From: Rhodobacterales bacterium HTCC2255
GTDB taxonomy: Bacteria > Pseudomonadota > Alphaproteobacteria > Rhodobacterales > Rhodobacteraceae
Assembly: GCA_000153745.1 (NCBI GenBank)
Contig: DS022282.1
Span: forward strand, 230,027 to 294,026
Reading direction: 5' to 3'
Length of the DNA stretch: 64,000 nucleotides
A program made the translations under genes and the position numbers. Below the pieces are notes generated by a model. The model did no database searches. It was not told the DNA's origin and worked only from the letters and a program-made list of their open reading frames with translations. This document shows, piece after piece, positions 26,475 to 34,584 of the stretch (within the stretch, counting starts at the first letter, position 1; each line of letters starts with the position of its first letter).

Positions 26475-26930
26475 CTAAATGAACATTCCCCGCGGTGTAT
26501 AGACCACTAGGATCTTCGCAAAGAGTGTGTACATAATGGCAATAAAGCATGCCGTTATTATTATTCTTTTCACCCATGAGTTAACGCTCGAATATGACTC
26601 AGGGTCATAAGCTGTTAAAAGTAAAAAGAATGCGATGGCAGTTGCTGTATAAAATCCTAAGAATTTTGCAGCAAAAAAAAGATAAATCGAAGAGATTAAC
26701 ATTCCTGGTAACATGTTTCTAAACATATTTAATGTAAGCCCGTTTCCAGCTTTCGATAAGCCCAACAAGGCTTTAAAAAATGTCCACAAAGACAATGTTA
26801 AGAAAAACACTGAAATGACTCGAGGAAATAAATAGGCATCTGATGGTTGTCTGGTAAAACTAATATAGCAAACAATAAATGCTAAACCTGCAACAAATCC
26901 TGATGATAATTTATGTTGGAAAATATTCAT
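26475..26930 (-). CDS. tctB: Tripartite tricarboxylate transporter small membrane subunit TctB
   Basis: A 151-residue membrane protein with four hydrophobic segments, matching TctB by size and position: FVAGLAFIVCYISFT, DAYLFPRVISVFFLTLSLWTFFKALL, LISSIYLFFAAKFLGFYTATAIAFFLLLTAY and ITACFIAIMYTLFAKILVVYTPRGMF. The ATG overlaps the tctA stop (TAATG). It completes a TctA-TctB-TctC importer. Confidence 0.88.
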   Translation of the reverse strand: MNIFQHKLSSGFVAGLAFIVCYISFTRQPSDAYLFPRVISVFFLTLSLWTFFKALLGLSKAGNGLTLNMFRNMLPGMLISSIYLFFAAKFLGFYTATAIAFFLLLTAYDPESYSSVNSWVKRIIITACFIAIMYTLFAKILVVYTPRGMFI

Positions 26931-28420
26931 TATGATTGCCTTTTAGTATTAATTTCTGACCAAATAGAAAATCCTACTGAAAGTATAACAATCGATACGA
27001 GCAAAATATTTAATCCACCTGTAAAGAAATAAACAAAAGGTCCATTTTGTGCAGTTGAAATCAAGGATCCTGTTACAAAATTACTTTCTGCGATGGGTCC
27101 TAATATTAGTCCCAATACCAAAGGAGCAGCTGAAAATCCAAAACGCTCAAGAAAGTACATCATAGTCCCTAAAACTACCATTACATAAACATCGCCCATG
27201 GATTGTTGCACTGCAAAAGAGCCGAAAGCAGCGAGACCTAAAACTATAGCTGCCATAATAAACTGAGGGACTTGTGCAACACGGGCTGCTAAAGAAGCTA
27301 TATAAATACCAAATATACACATTAAAATTTGACCAATAAGCATAGAATTAATGAAAGGCCAAATAACTTCAGGATATTGCTGGAATAATGTAGGACCAGG
27401 AAAAATTCCATGTATAATTAATCCGCCTAATAAAACTGCAGCAGTTGGACTACCAGGAATTGAAAGTGTCAGTAGTGGCACCAAAGATGGACCTACCATT
27501 GCATTGTTTGCTGACTCAGCAGCTATAACGCCTTCAGAATGTCCAGTTCCAAACTTCTTTTTTTCAGGAGAGAATTTTTTTGCCTGGTCGTAAGCTAATA
27601 ATCCTGCAATTTGACCACCTACACCAGGTATTAATCCTATTAGGGATCCAATACTTGTACCTATTATTAATGCTCTTTTACGAGAAAATACTTCTTGAAA
27701 AGCTTTTGCTATTGGATGTTTTTTAACTTGAATTTGCTCAATATCATTTTGAAAGCGACCCTTAGCAAACATTGTTATAACTTGTGGAATTGCAAATAAA
27801 CCAATTAACGCTGGAATAATATTTACACCTCCAGCAATTGCTGGATGAAATACAAATCTCTTTACACCTTGAATGTCATCAAAACCAATTGTAGCGAGCC
27901 ACATTCCAATACAGCCAGACAATAAACCTTTAACTACGGAACCAGCTTCAAGAGAGCCAATTACTGTTACACCAATGATTGCCAACCAAAATGTATGTGA
28001 ATAACCAAAAGAATTAGCCATTTTTGCCAACACTGGCGTCAAGAAAATTAATAAAAAAACACCAAATATCCCACCTATTAGCGATGCAATAAATGATAAT
28101 TGTAAAGCTTTTGCGCCCTCACCCTTTCGAGCCATTGCATTGCCATCAAGTGTGGTAGCTATATTCGCAGGGGCACCTGGGATTTTCAATAGGATTGCAC
28201 TAACGGCACCTCCAGCAACAGTTGACGTATATGCAGCTCCCAATAATATCAATCCATGAACTGGCGTCATATTAAATGTAAATGGTATTAACAGTGCAAC
28301 AGTCATAGTAGGAGATAAGCCCGGTGTGGCTCCCATTATTAATCCACCGATTGTTCCACCAATTAGCAACAGCATTGATGTAAAAGTAAAAACTTCACCA
28401 AAATAAAAAATGAAATCCAT
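26930..28420 (-). CDS. tctA: Tripartite tricarboxylate transporter large membrane subunit TctA
   Basis: A 496-residue polytopic permease of the TctA family with about 12 hydrophobic segments. The family signature GATPGLSPTMTVALLIPFTFNMTPVHGLILLGAAYTSTVAGGAVSAILLKIPGAPANIATTLDG is at about residues 30-93. A second copy-like region is SLIGLIPGVGGQIAGLLAYDQAKKF with AAESANNAMVGPSLVPLLTLSIPGSPTAAVLLGGL. It is the first gene of tctABC-sauS/T-like operon and diverges from a LacI-family regulator with a consensus operator in the 82-base gap. Confidence 0.95.
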   Translation of the reverse strand: MDFIFYFGEVFTFTSMLLLIGGTIGGLIMGATPGLSPTMTVALLIPFTFNMTPVHGLILLGAAYTSTVAGGAVSAILLKIPGAPANIATTLDGNAMARKGEGAKALQLSFIASLIGGIFGVFLLIFLTPVLAKMANSFGYSHTFWLAIIGVTVIGSLEAGSVVKGLLSGCIGMWLATIGFDDIQGVKRFVFHPAIAGGVNIIPALIGLFAIPQVITMFAKGRFQNDIEQIQVKKHPIAKAFQEVFSRKRALIIGTSIGSLIGLIPGVGGQIAGLLAYDQAKKFSPEKKKFGTGHSEGVIAAESANNAMVGPSLVPLLTLSIPGSPTAAVLLGGLIIHGIFPGPTLFQQYPEVIWPFINSMLIGQILMCIFGIYIASLAARVAQVPQFIMAAIVLGLAAFGSFAVQQSMGDVYVMVVLGTMMYFLERFGFSAAPLVLGLILGPIAESNFVTGSLISTAQNGPFVYFFTGGLNILLVSIVILSVGFSIWSEINTKRQS

Positions 28421-28469
28421 AAACTAATCCCCATATAATGATTCTATGTATATTTAATGAAAATAGTTA

Positions 28470-28483
28470 TGCAAACGTTTTCA
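28470..28483. promoter_or_regulatory. LacI-family operator between tctA and its regulator
   Basis: TGCAAACGTTTTCA fits the LacI/GalR-family consensus TGNAANCGNTTNCA at every defined position, with the central CG that this family contacts. It lies in the 82-base divergent gap, 19 bases before the regulator gene and 50 before tctA, so the regulator encoded next door probably controls both directions from here. Confidence 0.8.
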
Positions 28484-28500
28484 TTTCGTATATAACGAAA
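28484..28500. promoter_or_regulatory. Second dyad directly before the LacI-family gene
   Basis: TTTCGT (28484-28489) and ACGAAA (28495-28500) form a perfect inverted repeat around ATATA, directly abutting the LacI operator and two bases before the regulator's ATG. It may be a second operator or a hairpin over the ribosome-binding region. Confidence 0.4.
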
Positions 28501-28502
28501 CT

Positions 28503-29528
28503 ATGAAAAAAAATACAAATGTTGATATTATAGATGTAGCTATAAAAGCAGGTGTTTCACCTGCAACTGTATCACGTTCATTTAATCACCCAAACAAAGT
28601 TCTTAAAAGTACACGAAAAAAAATAGAAAAAGCAATTTTTCAAACAGGCTATATAAGAAATAGAGCAGCGCAAGCTATACAAGGTAAACGCAGCGGGACA
28701 GTAGGTTTAATTGTTCCTACATTAGATAACGCAATATTCTCAAATTTAATCCAAGCTTTTTCAGTAGAAATGAGAAAACATGGATTTACAATGTTAGTTG
28801 CAACAAATGGTTATGATTTGAATGACGAATATAAATTATTAAGAAGTTTACTTGAACATAGAGTTGAGGGTGTCGCGTTAATAGGCCATGATCATTCTGA
28901 GGAAACTTACAATCTTCTTGATATTAGAAATGTCCCAGTTGTATCAATGTGGAATTACAAAGAAGAATCAAAGATTTCTTGCGTTGGTGGTGAAAATAAA
29001 GAAGCTGGTATTGAAATTGCTAAACACATTATTAGCTTGGGTCATAAAAAAATTGCCATTGCATTTCCTAACGTTAAAGAAAATGACAGGGCAAGAGACA
29101 GACAAATTGGTGTCATAGAGTATTTAAATTCAAAAAATATATGTATTCCTGAATATTGGAATATAAAAACTGAATATTCAGTTAATGATGCCAGAAATTG
29201 TGCTGAAGAATTATTTAAAAATCATCCTCTTCCAACAGCTATAATTGCTGGCAATGATGTTATCGCAAAAGGTATAATTTATGCAGCTCAAGCTAATGGG
29301 TTAAATGTGCCTGGTGATATATCAATTACAGGTATTGGTGATTTTTCAAGCTCAGAGTCCTCCTTTCCGAGCATTACAACTGTTAGAATGCGTCCAAATA
29401 AAGTTGGCGTAAAAGCTGCTAACGTTCTCTTAGAACGAATAAATGGAGACAGAGAGGCCGAGCCAATCAGAATAAAAGTTAGCGTAGAAGTAAAAGCTCG
29501 GGAAAGCACAAAATTGATTACGAACTAA
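28503..29528 (+). CDS. LacI-family transcriptional regulator of the tct operon
   Basis: A 341-residue LacI/GalR regulator. The helix-turn-helix and hinge helix are NVDIIDVAIKAGVSPATVSRSFNHPNKVLKSTRKKIEKAIFQTGYIRNRAAQAIQGKRSGTVGLIVP at residues 6-72. The periplasmic-binding-like effector domain follows with GHKKIAIAFP, TAIIAGNDVIAKGIIYAAQANGLNVPGDISITGIGDF and SITTVRMRPNKVGVKAANVL. It is divergent from tctABC and the SauS/SauT-like genes, and a consensus operator lies between them. The effector may be the transported acid or its CoA ester. Its stop overlaps the stop of the convergent permease gene (CTAA). Confidence 0.92.
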   Translation: MKKNTNVDIIDVAIKAGVSPATVSRSFNHPNKVLKSTRKKIEKAIFQTGYIRNRAAQAIQGKRSGTVGLIVPTLDNAIFSNLIQAFSVEMRKHGFTMLVATNGYDLNDEYKLLRSLLEHRVEGVALIGHDHSEETYNLLDIRNVPVVSMWNYKEESKISCVGGENKEAGIEIAKHIISLGHKKIAIAFPNVKENDRARDRQIGVIEYLNSKNICIPEYWNIKTEYSVNDARNCAEELFKNHPLPTAIIAGNDVIAKGIIYAAQANGLNVPGDISITGIGDFSSSESSFPSITTVRMRPNKVGVKAANVLLERINGDREAEPIRIKVSVEVKARESTKLITN

Positions 29529-30316
29529 ATATGTTTATTTAATCTTTTATCTATTGAATTGAAAATATAAATTATAATTAGGGTAAAAATAATAAAAAAT
29601 ATCGCAATAATAGGATAAGGCACAAAAGGATTGAATGTTTTATCAGCAAAATAACTTGCGTAATATAATGAATCCCCTTTTTGTTGCCAAGCTGGAAAGC
29701 TTGAAAAGAAAACGAGTGCTGTTGCATGAAACAAAAAAATTGCTTCATTAGTATACGATGACCAGGACAATCTAAGCATTGTTGGTAAAATAATTCGTTT
29801 GTTTATTTGCTTATCGGTCAAGCCAAGTGATTGAGCTGCTTCAATATCACCAATTGGAATTGATTGAATCGCTCCATAAAATATTTGTGCACTGTAAGCA
29901 GTTGTATTTAAGAATAAGACAATCAATGCTCCTAACCATGCTCGGGTTAACCATCTTGTTTCAATAGTGATTTCAGCAATTAGTAAATTTAAATCAATTC
30001 CAACTTTTGGTAATAAAACAAATGTTTCATAAACAATAAAAAATTGAATGAATAATGGAGATCCCCTCAGTAAAAAAATGAATATTGAAGATGGTATTCT
30101 AAACAACGCAACTGAACTATTCTTGGCAAAAGCAATCGTTGTTGCAGCAAAAAATCCAAGAAATAGTGCAATTACAGCAAAATAAATATTCCAGATCATT
30201 CCTGAACCAATTAAAACAATCTGGTCACATAATGATATATCCGCTTTCGGTAATCCTCTTACTCCAAGTCCTATCGCCCTAAGTCCATAATCAGTTAATG
30301 TTTGAAAGCAGCTCAT
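29525..30316 (-). CDS. Polar amino-acid ABC transporter permease (HisM/OccM type)
   Basis: A 263-residue inner-membrane permease of the HisMQ family. Signatures are SIFIFLLRGSPLFIQFFIVYETFVLLPKVG, ALIVLFLNTTAYSAQIFYGAIQSIPIGDIEAAQSLGLTDKQINKRIILPTMLRLSWSSYTNEAIFLFHATAL, the typical EAA loop near residues 155-175. It overlaps the preceding permease gene (ATGA) and pairs with it. It resembles the permeases of opine and basic amino-acid systems (Occ, Noc, His), fitting the opine-oxidase-like genes upstream. The last gene of a seven-gene minus-strand run. Confidence 0.88.
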   Translation of the reverse strand: MSCFQTLTDYGLRAIGLGVRGLPKADISLCDQIVLIGSGMIWNIYFAVIALFLGFFAATTIAFAKNSSVALFRIPSSIFIFLLRGSPLFIQFFIVYETFVLLPKVGIDLNLLIAEITIETRWLTRAWLGALIVLFLNTTAYSAQIFYGAIQSIPIGDIEAAQSLGLTDKQINKRIILPTMLRLSWSSYTNEAIFLFHATALVFFSSFPAWQQKGDSLYYASYFADKTFNPFVPYPIIAIFFIIFTLIIIYIFNSIDKRLNKHI

Positions 30317-31203
30317 GATGAACTTTTTCCACTATTTTTATTGTTCATTCCGCTTAATGTCGCCTGCCCTTTTGTAACTTTTAAAGTCAGTTTATTGAAA
30401 AATATTTCGCTCAACCAAGACAAAAGTAGATAAAATACTAGCAATACAATGAAATACCCCAATCTCCAATCTTCGTGAGGATAGGTAAATCTAGCGGTTT
30501 TAGTGCCACCAAGCTCCCTTGCCCAATATACGATATCTTGCACTCCTAGTAAAAATAATAACGGTGTAGCTTTAATCAGTATCATCCAAAGATTTGATAA
30601 TCCTGGTAAGGCATATGCCCACATTTGTGGAAATTGAATGCGCATGAATATTTGTTTTCTTGACATTCCATAAGCAACTCCAGTTTCAATTTGAGCTCGA
30701 GGAATAGCGTTTATTGCGCCATTTATTGTATTTGCCGCAAATGCGCCAAAAACTATCGAGAAGGCTAAAGCCGCTAAAAAAAACCCATATGTTTCATGAA
30801 TCCATTGTTCTGTTGATCCCATAGGCATTTTTGCTAATTGACAGACTACAAAATCATTTCCTTGTCTAATTGGATCAGTCCAATCTGGGCATTTGATTTT
30901 ATGCCTAAGATATTCAATGCCTTGATCTAAGGCAATTGGCACAAATAGGAAAAATATAATATCAGGCACTCCACGGACAATAGATGTGTATGTTATCCCA
31001 AATAATCTTATGGGGTATAGCTTAGATTGCCTTGCAACTGCACCCATAAAACCAAAAATTAAAATCAAGGGAACGGTTACACCGAGTAATGCAAAAACAA
31101 CTAAAAAACTTTTGTAAAAACTAATATGCTTTACTGTTGTGAGGTAACAAGACCACCAATAAAATCCATCAAGGCTTTGTGGATCTACACAATAATCAAA
31201 CAT
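30313..31203 (-). CDS. Polar amino-acid ABC transporter permease (HisQ/OccQ type)
   Basis: A 296-residue inner-membrane permease of the HisMQ family. Signatures are SIVRGVPDIIFFLFVPIALDQGIEYL, the EAA loop INGAINAIPRAQIETGVAYGMSRKQIFMRIQFPQMWAYALPGLSNLWMILIKATPLLFLLGVQDIVYWA, and a basic C-terminal tail. It is longer than usual HisQ because of an inserted segment with two cysteines (about residues 95-140) that would face the periplasm. It is preceded by a hairpin after the binding-protein gene and is coupled to the second permease by an ATGA overlap. Confidence 0.88.
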   Translation of the reverse strand: MFDYCVDPQSLDGFYWWSCYLTTVKHISFYKSFLVVFALLGVTVPLILIFGFMGAVARQSKLYPIRLFGITYTSIVRGVPDIIFFLFVPIALDQGIEYLRHKIKCPDWTDPIRQGNDFVVCQLAKMPMGSTEQWIHETYGFFLAALAFSIVFGAFAANTINGAINAIPRAQIETGVAYGMSRKQIFMRIQFPQMWAYALPGLSNLWMILIKATPLLFLLGVQDIVYWARELGGTKTARFTYPHEDWRLGYFIVLLVFYLLLSWLSEIFFNKLTLKVTKGQATLSGMNNKNSGKSSS

Positions 31204-31217
31204 ATTATACCTTAAAT

Positions 31218-31250
31218 TTTCTTAAGGCACATAAATAGTGCCTTAAGAAA
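31218..31250 (-). terminator. Hairpin between the binding-protein and permease genes
   Basis: A perfect 13-base stem: TTTCTTAAGGCAC (31218-31230) with GTGCCTTAAGAAA (31238-31250) around ATAAATA. It is placed 15 bases after the binding-protein stop and 14 bases before the permease start. It resembles the hairpins that keep hisJ-type messages abundant relative to the permease part. Confidence 0.75.
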
Positions 31251-31265
31251 TTCATGCTGTAAAAA

Positions 31266-32003
31266 TTAATACTCTACAGAGCGGCCATCAAACCACTTTG
31301 CAATTAGTTTTGTTAATGTTCCATCAGCTTTCATTGATGCTATTGCAGTGTTCATTGTAGCTTTAAGTTCCGTATCACTTTCTCTGATACCCATTCCAAT
31401 ACCACCACCAATAGCAACAGGTGAGCCTACAAAAGCTAATTCTCCATTTGAAGCATTAACAATATCAGCTAAATAAGCATCATCCGCCAATACTGCATCA
31501 GCTTCACCGTTTCTAACTGCAGCTACAGTTTCTTCTGGTGTTGCGAATTCAACTACTGTTGCAGATGAGCTTGCAATATATGCGGCTTGTATTGTTGAAG
31601 TTTGAGCAGCAACAACTCCATTAACAACATCAGCAGATGCACCCGCTAAAGCAACATATGTTGATGGATCTGGTGGGAAATATTCAGAAGTGAAATCAAT
31701 CACTTCATCACGCTCAGAAGTAATAGACATTCCAGCTATGATAGTATCATAGTTACCAGATACTAAATTTGGAATAATTGAATCCCAATCATTTATTACC
31801 CATGTACAATTAAGATTTGCTCTTTTACATAGCTCATCACCAACTTCTCGTTCGAAACCATCTACTTCACCACTGTCATTTACAAAATTATAAGGAGGGT
31901 AAGCACCTTCAGTACCCATTCTTATAGTGTGACCATCTGCGAATGCAGATGAAGTAAATGCAGCAATTAAAGCTGCTCCTGTTATTAGTTTAGTTAAAGT
32001 CAT
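31266..32003 (-). CDS. Polar amino-acid/opine-type periplasmic binding protein
   Basis: A 245-residue family-3 periplasmic solute-binding protein. The signal peptide MTLTKLITGAALIAAFTSSAFA is followed by DGHTIRMGTEGAYPPYNFVNDSGEVDGFEREVGDELCKRANLNCTWVINDWDSIIPNLVSGNYDTIIAGMSITSERDEVIDFTSEYF, the classic opening with the ligand-contacting aspartate and SIT/ERxxxI motif. It lies between the ATPase and permease genes of one transporter. AAGGAG precedes the ATG at 32003; an upstream in-frame ATG would remove a recognisable signal peptide. Ligand probably a basic amino acid or amino-acid derivative such as an opine (inference from context). Confidence 0.9.
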   Translation of the reverse strand: MTLTKLITGAALIAAFTSSAFADGHTIRMGTEGAYPPYNFVNDSGEVDGFEREVGDELCKRANLNCTWVINDWDSIIPNLVSGNYDTIIAGMSITSERDEVIDFTSEYFPPDPSTYVALAGASADVVNGVVAAQTSTIQAAYIASSSATVVEFATPEETVAAVRNGEADAVLADDAYLADIVNASNGELAFVGSPVAIGGGIGMGIRESDTELKATMNTAIASMKADGTLTKLIAKWFDGRSVEY

Positions 32004-32022
32004 AATTTTCTCCTTATTTTGA

Positions 32023-32793
32023 CTATAATGAACTTGCCAAGAAATCTCGACATCGTTCAGAATTTGCATTTCCAAACACCTGCTTTGGTGTTCCCTCTTC
32101 TTCTACTTGACCTTGATGGATAAACATTATGCGATCACTGACTTCTTTTGCAAACCCCATCTCGTGTGTAACCACAATCATTGTTCGTCCTTCTTCAGCC
32201 AAATCTTTCATAACTCGTAATACTTCCCCTACAAGTTCTGGATCAAGTGCACTCGTCGGTTCATCGAATAGGAGCGCCTTTGGTTCCATAGCCAGGGCAC
32301 GCGCAATAGCAACACGCTGCTGTTGTCCGCCAGATAGTTGGCTAGGATAAAAACATATTTTATCATCAATTCCAACTTTTTTTAAATATTTTACAGCTCT
32401 AAACTCCGCTTCTTCAGGTGTTAAATTTAAAACCTGAATTGGTCCTTCCATCACATTTTGCAAGACAGACATATGGGACCAAAGATTAAAGCTTTGAAAA
32501 ACCATACCTAATTGACTTCTCAGTCTTTGTATTTGTTTTGTATCTATTATGTGGTTACCTTTTTTATTTTTATCTACGATAACCTCTTCTCCGTCCAAAA
32601 TTACACGGCCATTATCGGGTGTTTCAAGAAAATTAATGCAGCGTAAAAATGTGCTTTTACCTGATCCTGAACTTCCAATTATTGAAACCACGTCTCCTTT
32701 GCTTGCCTTTAGGGTCAATCCACGCAAAACTTTTAAATTGCCAAAACTTTTATGAATATTTTCAGCTATGAGTGTATAATTATAATCTTTCAC
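32023..32793 (-). CDS. Polar amino-acid ABC transporter ATPase (HisP/OccP type)
   Basis: A 256-residue ABC ATPase. Walker A is [18 protein letters not shown] (about residues 36-53), the Q-loop is [23 protein letters not shown], the signature [40 protein letters not shown], and the switch histidine is in [28 protein letters not shown]. This is the HisP/OccP subgroup. The start is GTG at 32793. It follows the oxidase genes by 104 bases and precedes the binding-protein gene by 19 bases, so transporter and oxidase probably form one operon. Confidence 0.92.
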   Translation of the reverse strand: MKDYNYTLIAENIHKSFGNLKVLRGLTLKASKGDVVSIIGSSGSGKSTFLRCINFLETPDNGRVILDGEEVIVDKNKKGNHIIDTKQIQRLRSQLGMVFQSFNLWSHMSVLQNVMEGPIQVLNLTPEEAEFRAVKYLKKVGIDDKICFYPSQLSGGQQQRVAIARALAMEPKALLFDEPTSALDPELVGEVLRVMKDLAEEGRTMIVVTHEMGFAKEVSDRIMFIHQGQVEEEGTPKQVFGNANSERCRDFLASSL

Positions 32794-32897
32794 GATTTTC
32801 CCTTAAATAATTGATCAACTAAGAACTGTCTTTTGCTTAAAGGTCAATACATATATAGAAAGAATTTGATTGTTTGAAACAATTCCTTTGCATTATT

Positions 32898-34274
32898 TCA
32901 ATCTAATTTCATTTTAGACAATTCACCCAAGGTGATAGGTTTAATTGGAGATCGAGCTTTTGGTGCCAAGATATTAATGTCATTTTGCGAAATATTATTG
33001 AGCATGATCCCCCTAACGATTGCATCACACATACGACCTTGACATTGCCCCATACCACTTCGAATAGATGTTTTAAGCTGGCGGACACCAGTAATTCCCT
33101 CATTTAACCCAAGCTTAATCTCTCCTACAGTTTTCTCCTCACATCTACAAACAATTGTCTCGTCACTTGGTGATAGAGTTTCTTGAGGTACAGCAAATAG
33201 TGTGTCTAGAAATAAGCGTATTGAATTAGTAAAAAACAAACTAAAACTTATACTAAAAGATTGTTTTTTATAAAGATTAAAATTAATTTTCCCAGTTTCA
33301 TACAAAATTTTTGTAGCAACTATTTTACCATATAAGACTGCAGCTTCTGATCCATTTATGCCTCCACAATCGCCAGCTATATATAATCCATCAATATTTG
33401 TTTTACCCCATTTATCAATAATAGGTTGGAATGCTAATTGTGACGTATTCCAAGAATGATCTACTCCTACGGATCGACTAATCTCTGTTGATGGAATAAC
33501 ACCTTGGTGTATCAATAATAATTTTGTTGTCAGTGATTTTCTTATTCCTTTATGTGAAAATAAAAATTTTATTGATCCGTTACCACTTGATTGCGCTTCA
33601 AGCCTCGAGACAGATTTATAGCGAGGAACACCCGCAGATTTGATTTTATAAATAAACATGAAACCCATAATTAAAGATTTCATGTTTAATAATGCTTTAG
33701 GCAAATGAATTAAGGAATTTATCATCATTCGTAGTGTTTGTGTTTCTAGTAAAGCTTTGGGTGGACAATTAGCTTCAATCATCTGTGTAGCTACAAGATA
33801 TAATAATGGACCAGACCCAACTAAAACAGAATCTTTTGGGAAAATACCTGATGATTTCATCAAAATTTGAGCTGATCCTATTGTCATTACTCCAGGTAAA
33901 GTCCAACCAGGGAAAGGAAATGGGCGTTCTTGCGCACCATTTGCAAGCACAATGTGTACTGCTGTTGAAACCTTACTTTCACCATTTTGAGACCAAAGTA
34001 CGCGTTTATTTGCTTCAACACGCCAAACAGTTGCTCCAAAACATTTTGTAATTTTAATATGATTAAGAGCATCGACTAAATTAATACCAGAAGAATAGGA
34101 TTTTCCAAACCAACTTTGTTTTGAATGGTTTTGTTTGACATTGCGATATATTTGCCCCCCCGCGTGAGGTTGCTCATCTAATAGAAGCACATCTAATCCA
34201 CCATTTGCAGCAGTCAAAGCCGCTGACATTCCCGCTGGACCAGCACCTATAATGATTATATCAAAATCAGTCAT
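32898..34274 (-). CDS. FAD/NAD-dependent oxidoreductase, opine-oxidase A / HcnB-like subunit
   Basis: A 458-residue flavoprotein with an N-terminal FAD site (DFDIIIIGAGPAGMSAALTAANGGLDVLLLDE), a second nucleotide site around DSVLVGSGPLLYLVATQM, IDGLYIAGDCGGINGSEAAVLYG, and a C-terminal BFD-like [2Fe-2S] domain with VCRCEE and GMGQCQGRMC. This architecture is that of OoxA/NoxA, HcnB and D-hydroxyproline dehydrogenase subunits. It probably forms a heteromeric dehydrogenase with the next two genes. The ATG at 34274 overlaps the small Fe-S gene by eight bases. The linked OccP/Q/M/J-like transporter suggests an opine-like or imino-acid substrate (inference). Confidence 0.85.
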   Translation of the reverse strand: MTDFDIIIIGAGPAGMSAALTAANGGLDVLLLDEQPHAGGQIYRNVKQNHSKQSWFGKSYSSGINLVDALNHIKITKCFGATVWRVEANKRVLWSQNGESKVSTAVHIVLANGAQERPFPFPGWTLPGVMTIGSAQILMKSSGIFPKDSVLVGSGPLLYLVATQMIEANCPPKALLETQTLRMMINSLIHLPKALLNMKSLIMGFMFIYKIKSAGVPRYKSVSRLEAQSSGNGSIKFLFSHKGIRKSLTTKLLLIHQGVIPSTEISRSVGVDHSWNTSQLAFQPIIDKWGKTNIDGLYIAGDCGGINGSEAAVLYGKIVATKILYETGKINFNLYKKQSFSISFSLFFTNSIRLFLDTLFAVPQETLSPSDETIVCRCEEKTVGEIKLGLNEGITGVRQLKTSIRSGMGQCQGRMCDAIVRGIMLNNISQNDINILAPKARSPIKPITLGELSKMKLD

Positions 34275-34584
34275 CTTTGCTAATTCCAATGCTTCGCAAG
34301 CCAATCTGGCGCTTCACAACCATTTGATCATGAACCAAAACCATACAGGATTGTATGTTTGGATTACCATCTACTTCGACTAAGCAATCGAAACAAACTC
34401 CCATCATACAAAATGCTGTTCGTAAGGCGCCAGTTTCGGTTATCCGAGAAGCCTCGCCAAAATTAGAAAGTATAGCTGCTGCTAATGTGGTGCCCTTAGG
34501 AACAGTTACAATTTCGCCAAAGAGTGTAAAGTTCACGTCGTTAGTACTTTTTATTAATGTTTTAAATCTAGAATCTGTTTTCAT
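34267..34584 (-). CDS. Small [2Fe-2S] subunit, HcnA-like
   Basis: A 105-residue ferredoxin-like protein with the cysteine pattern CMMGVCFDC then QSC, typical of the small [2Fe-2S] subunit (HcnA type) of three-part FAD dehydrogenases. It should pass electrons between the two flavoprotein subunits. The gene overlaps both neighbours: 17 bases with the upstream oxidase gene and eight bases with the downstream one, so the three proteins are made together. Confidence 0.85.
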   Translation of the reverse strand: MKTDSRFKTLIKSTNDVNFTLFGEIVTVPKGTTLAAAILSNFGEASRITETGALRTAFCMMGVCFDCLVEVDGNPNIQSCMVLVHDQMVVKRQIGLRSIGISKDD

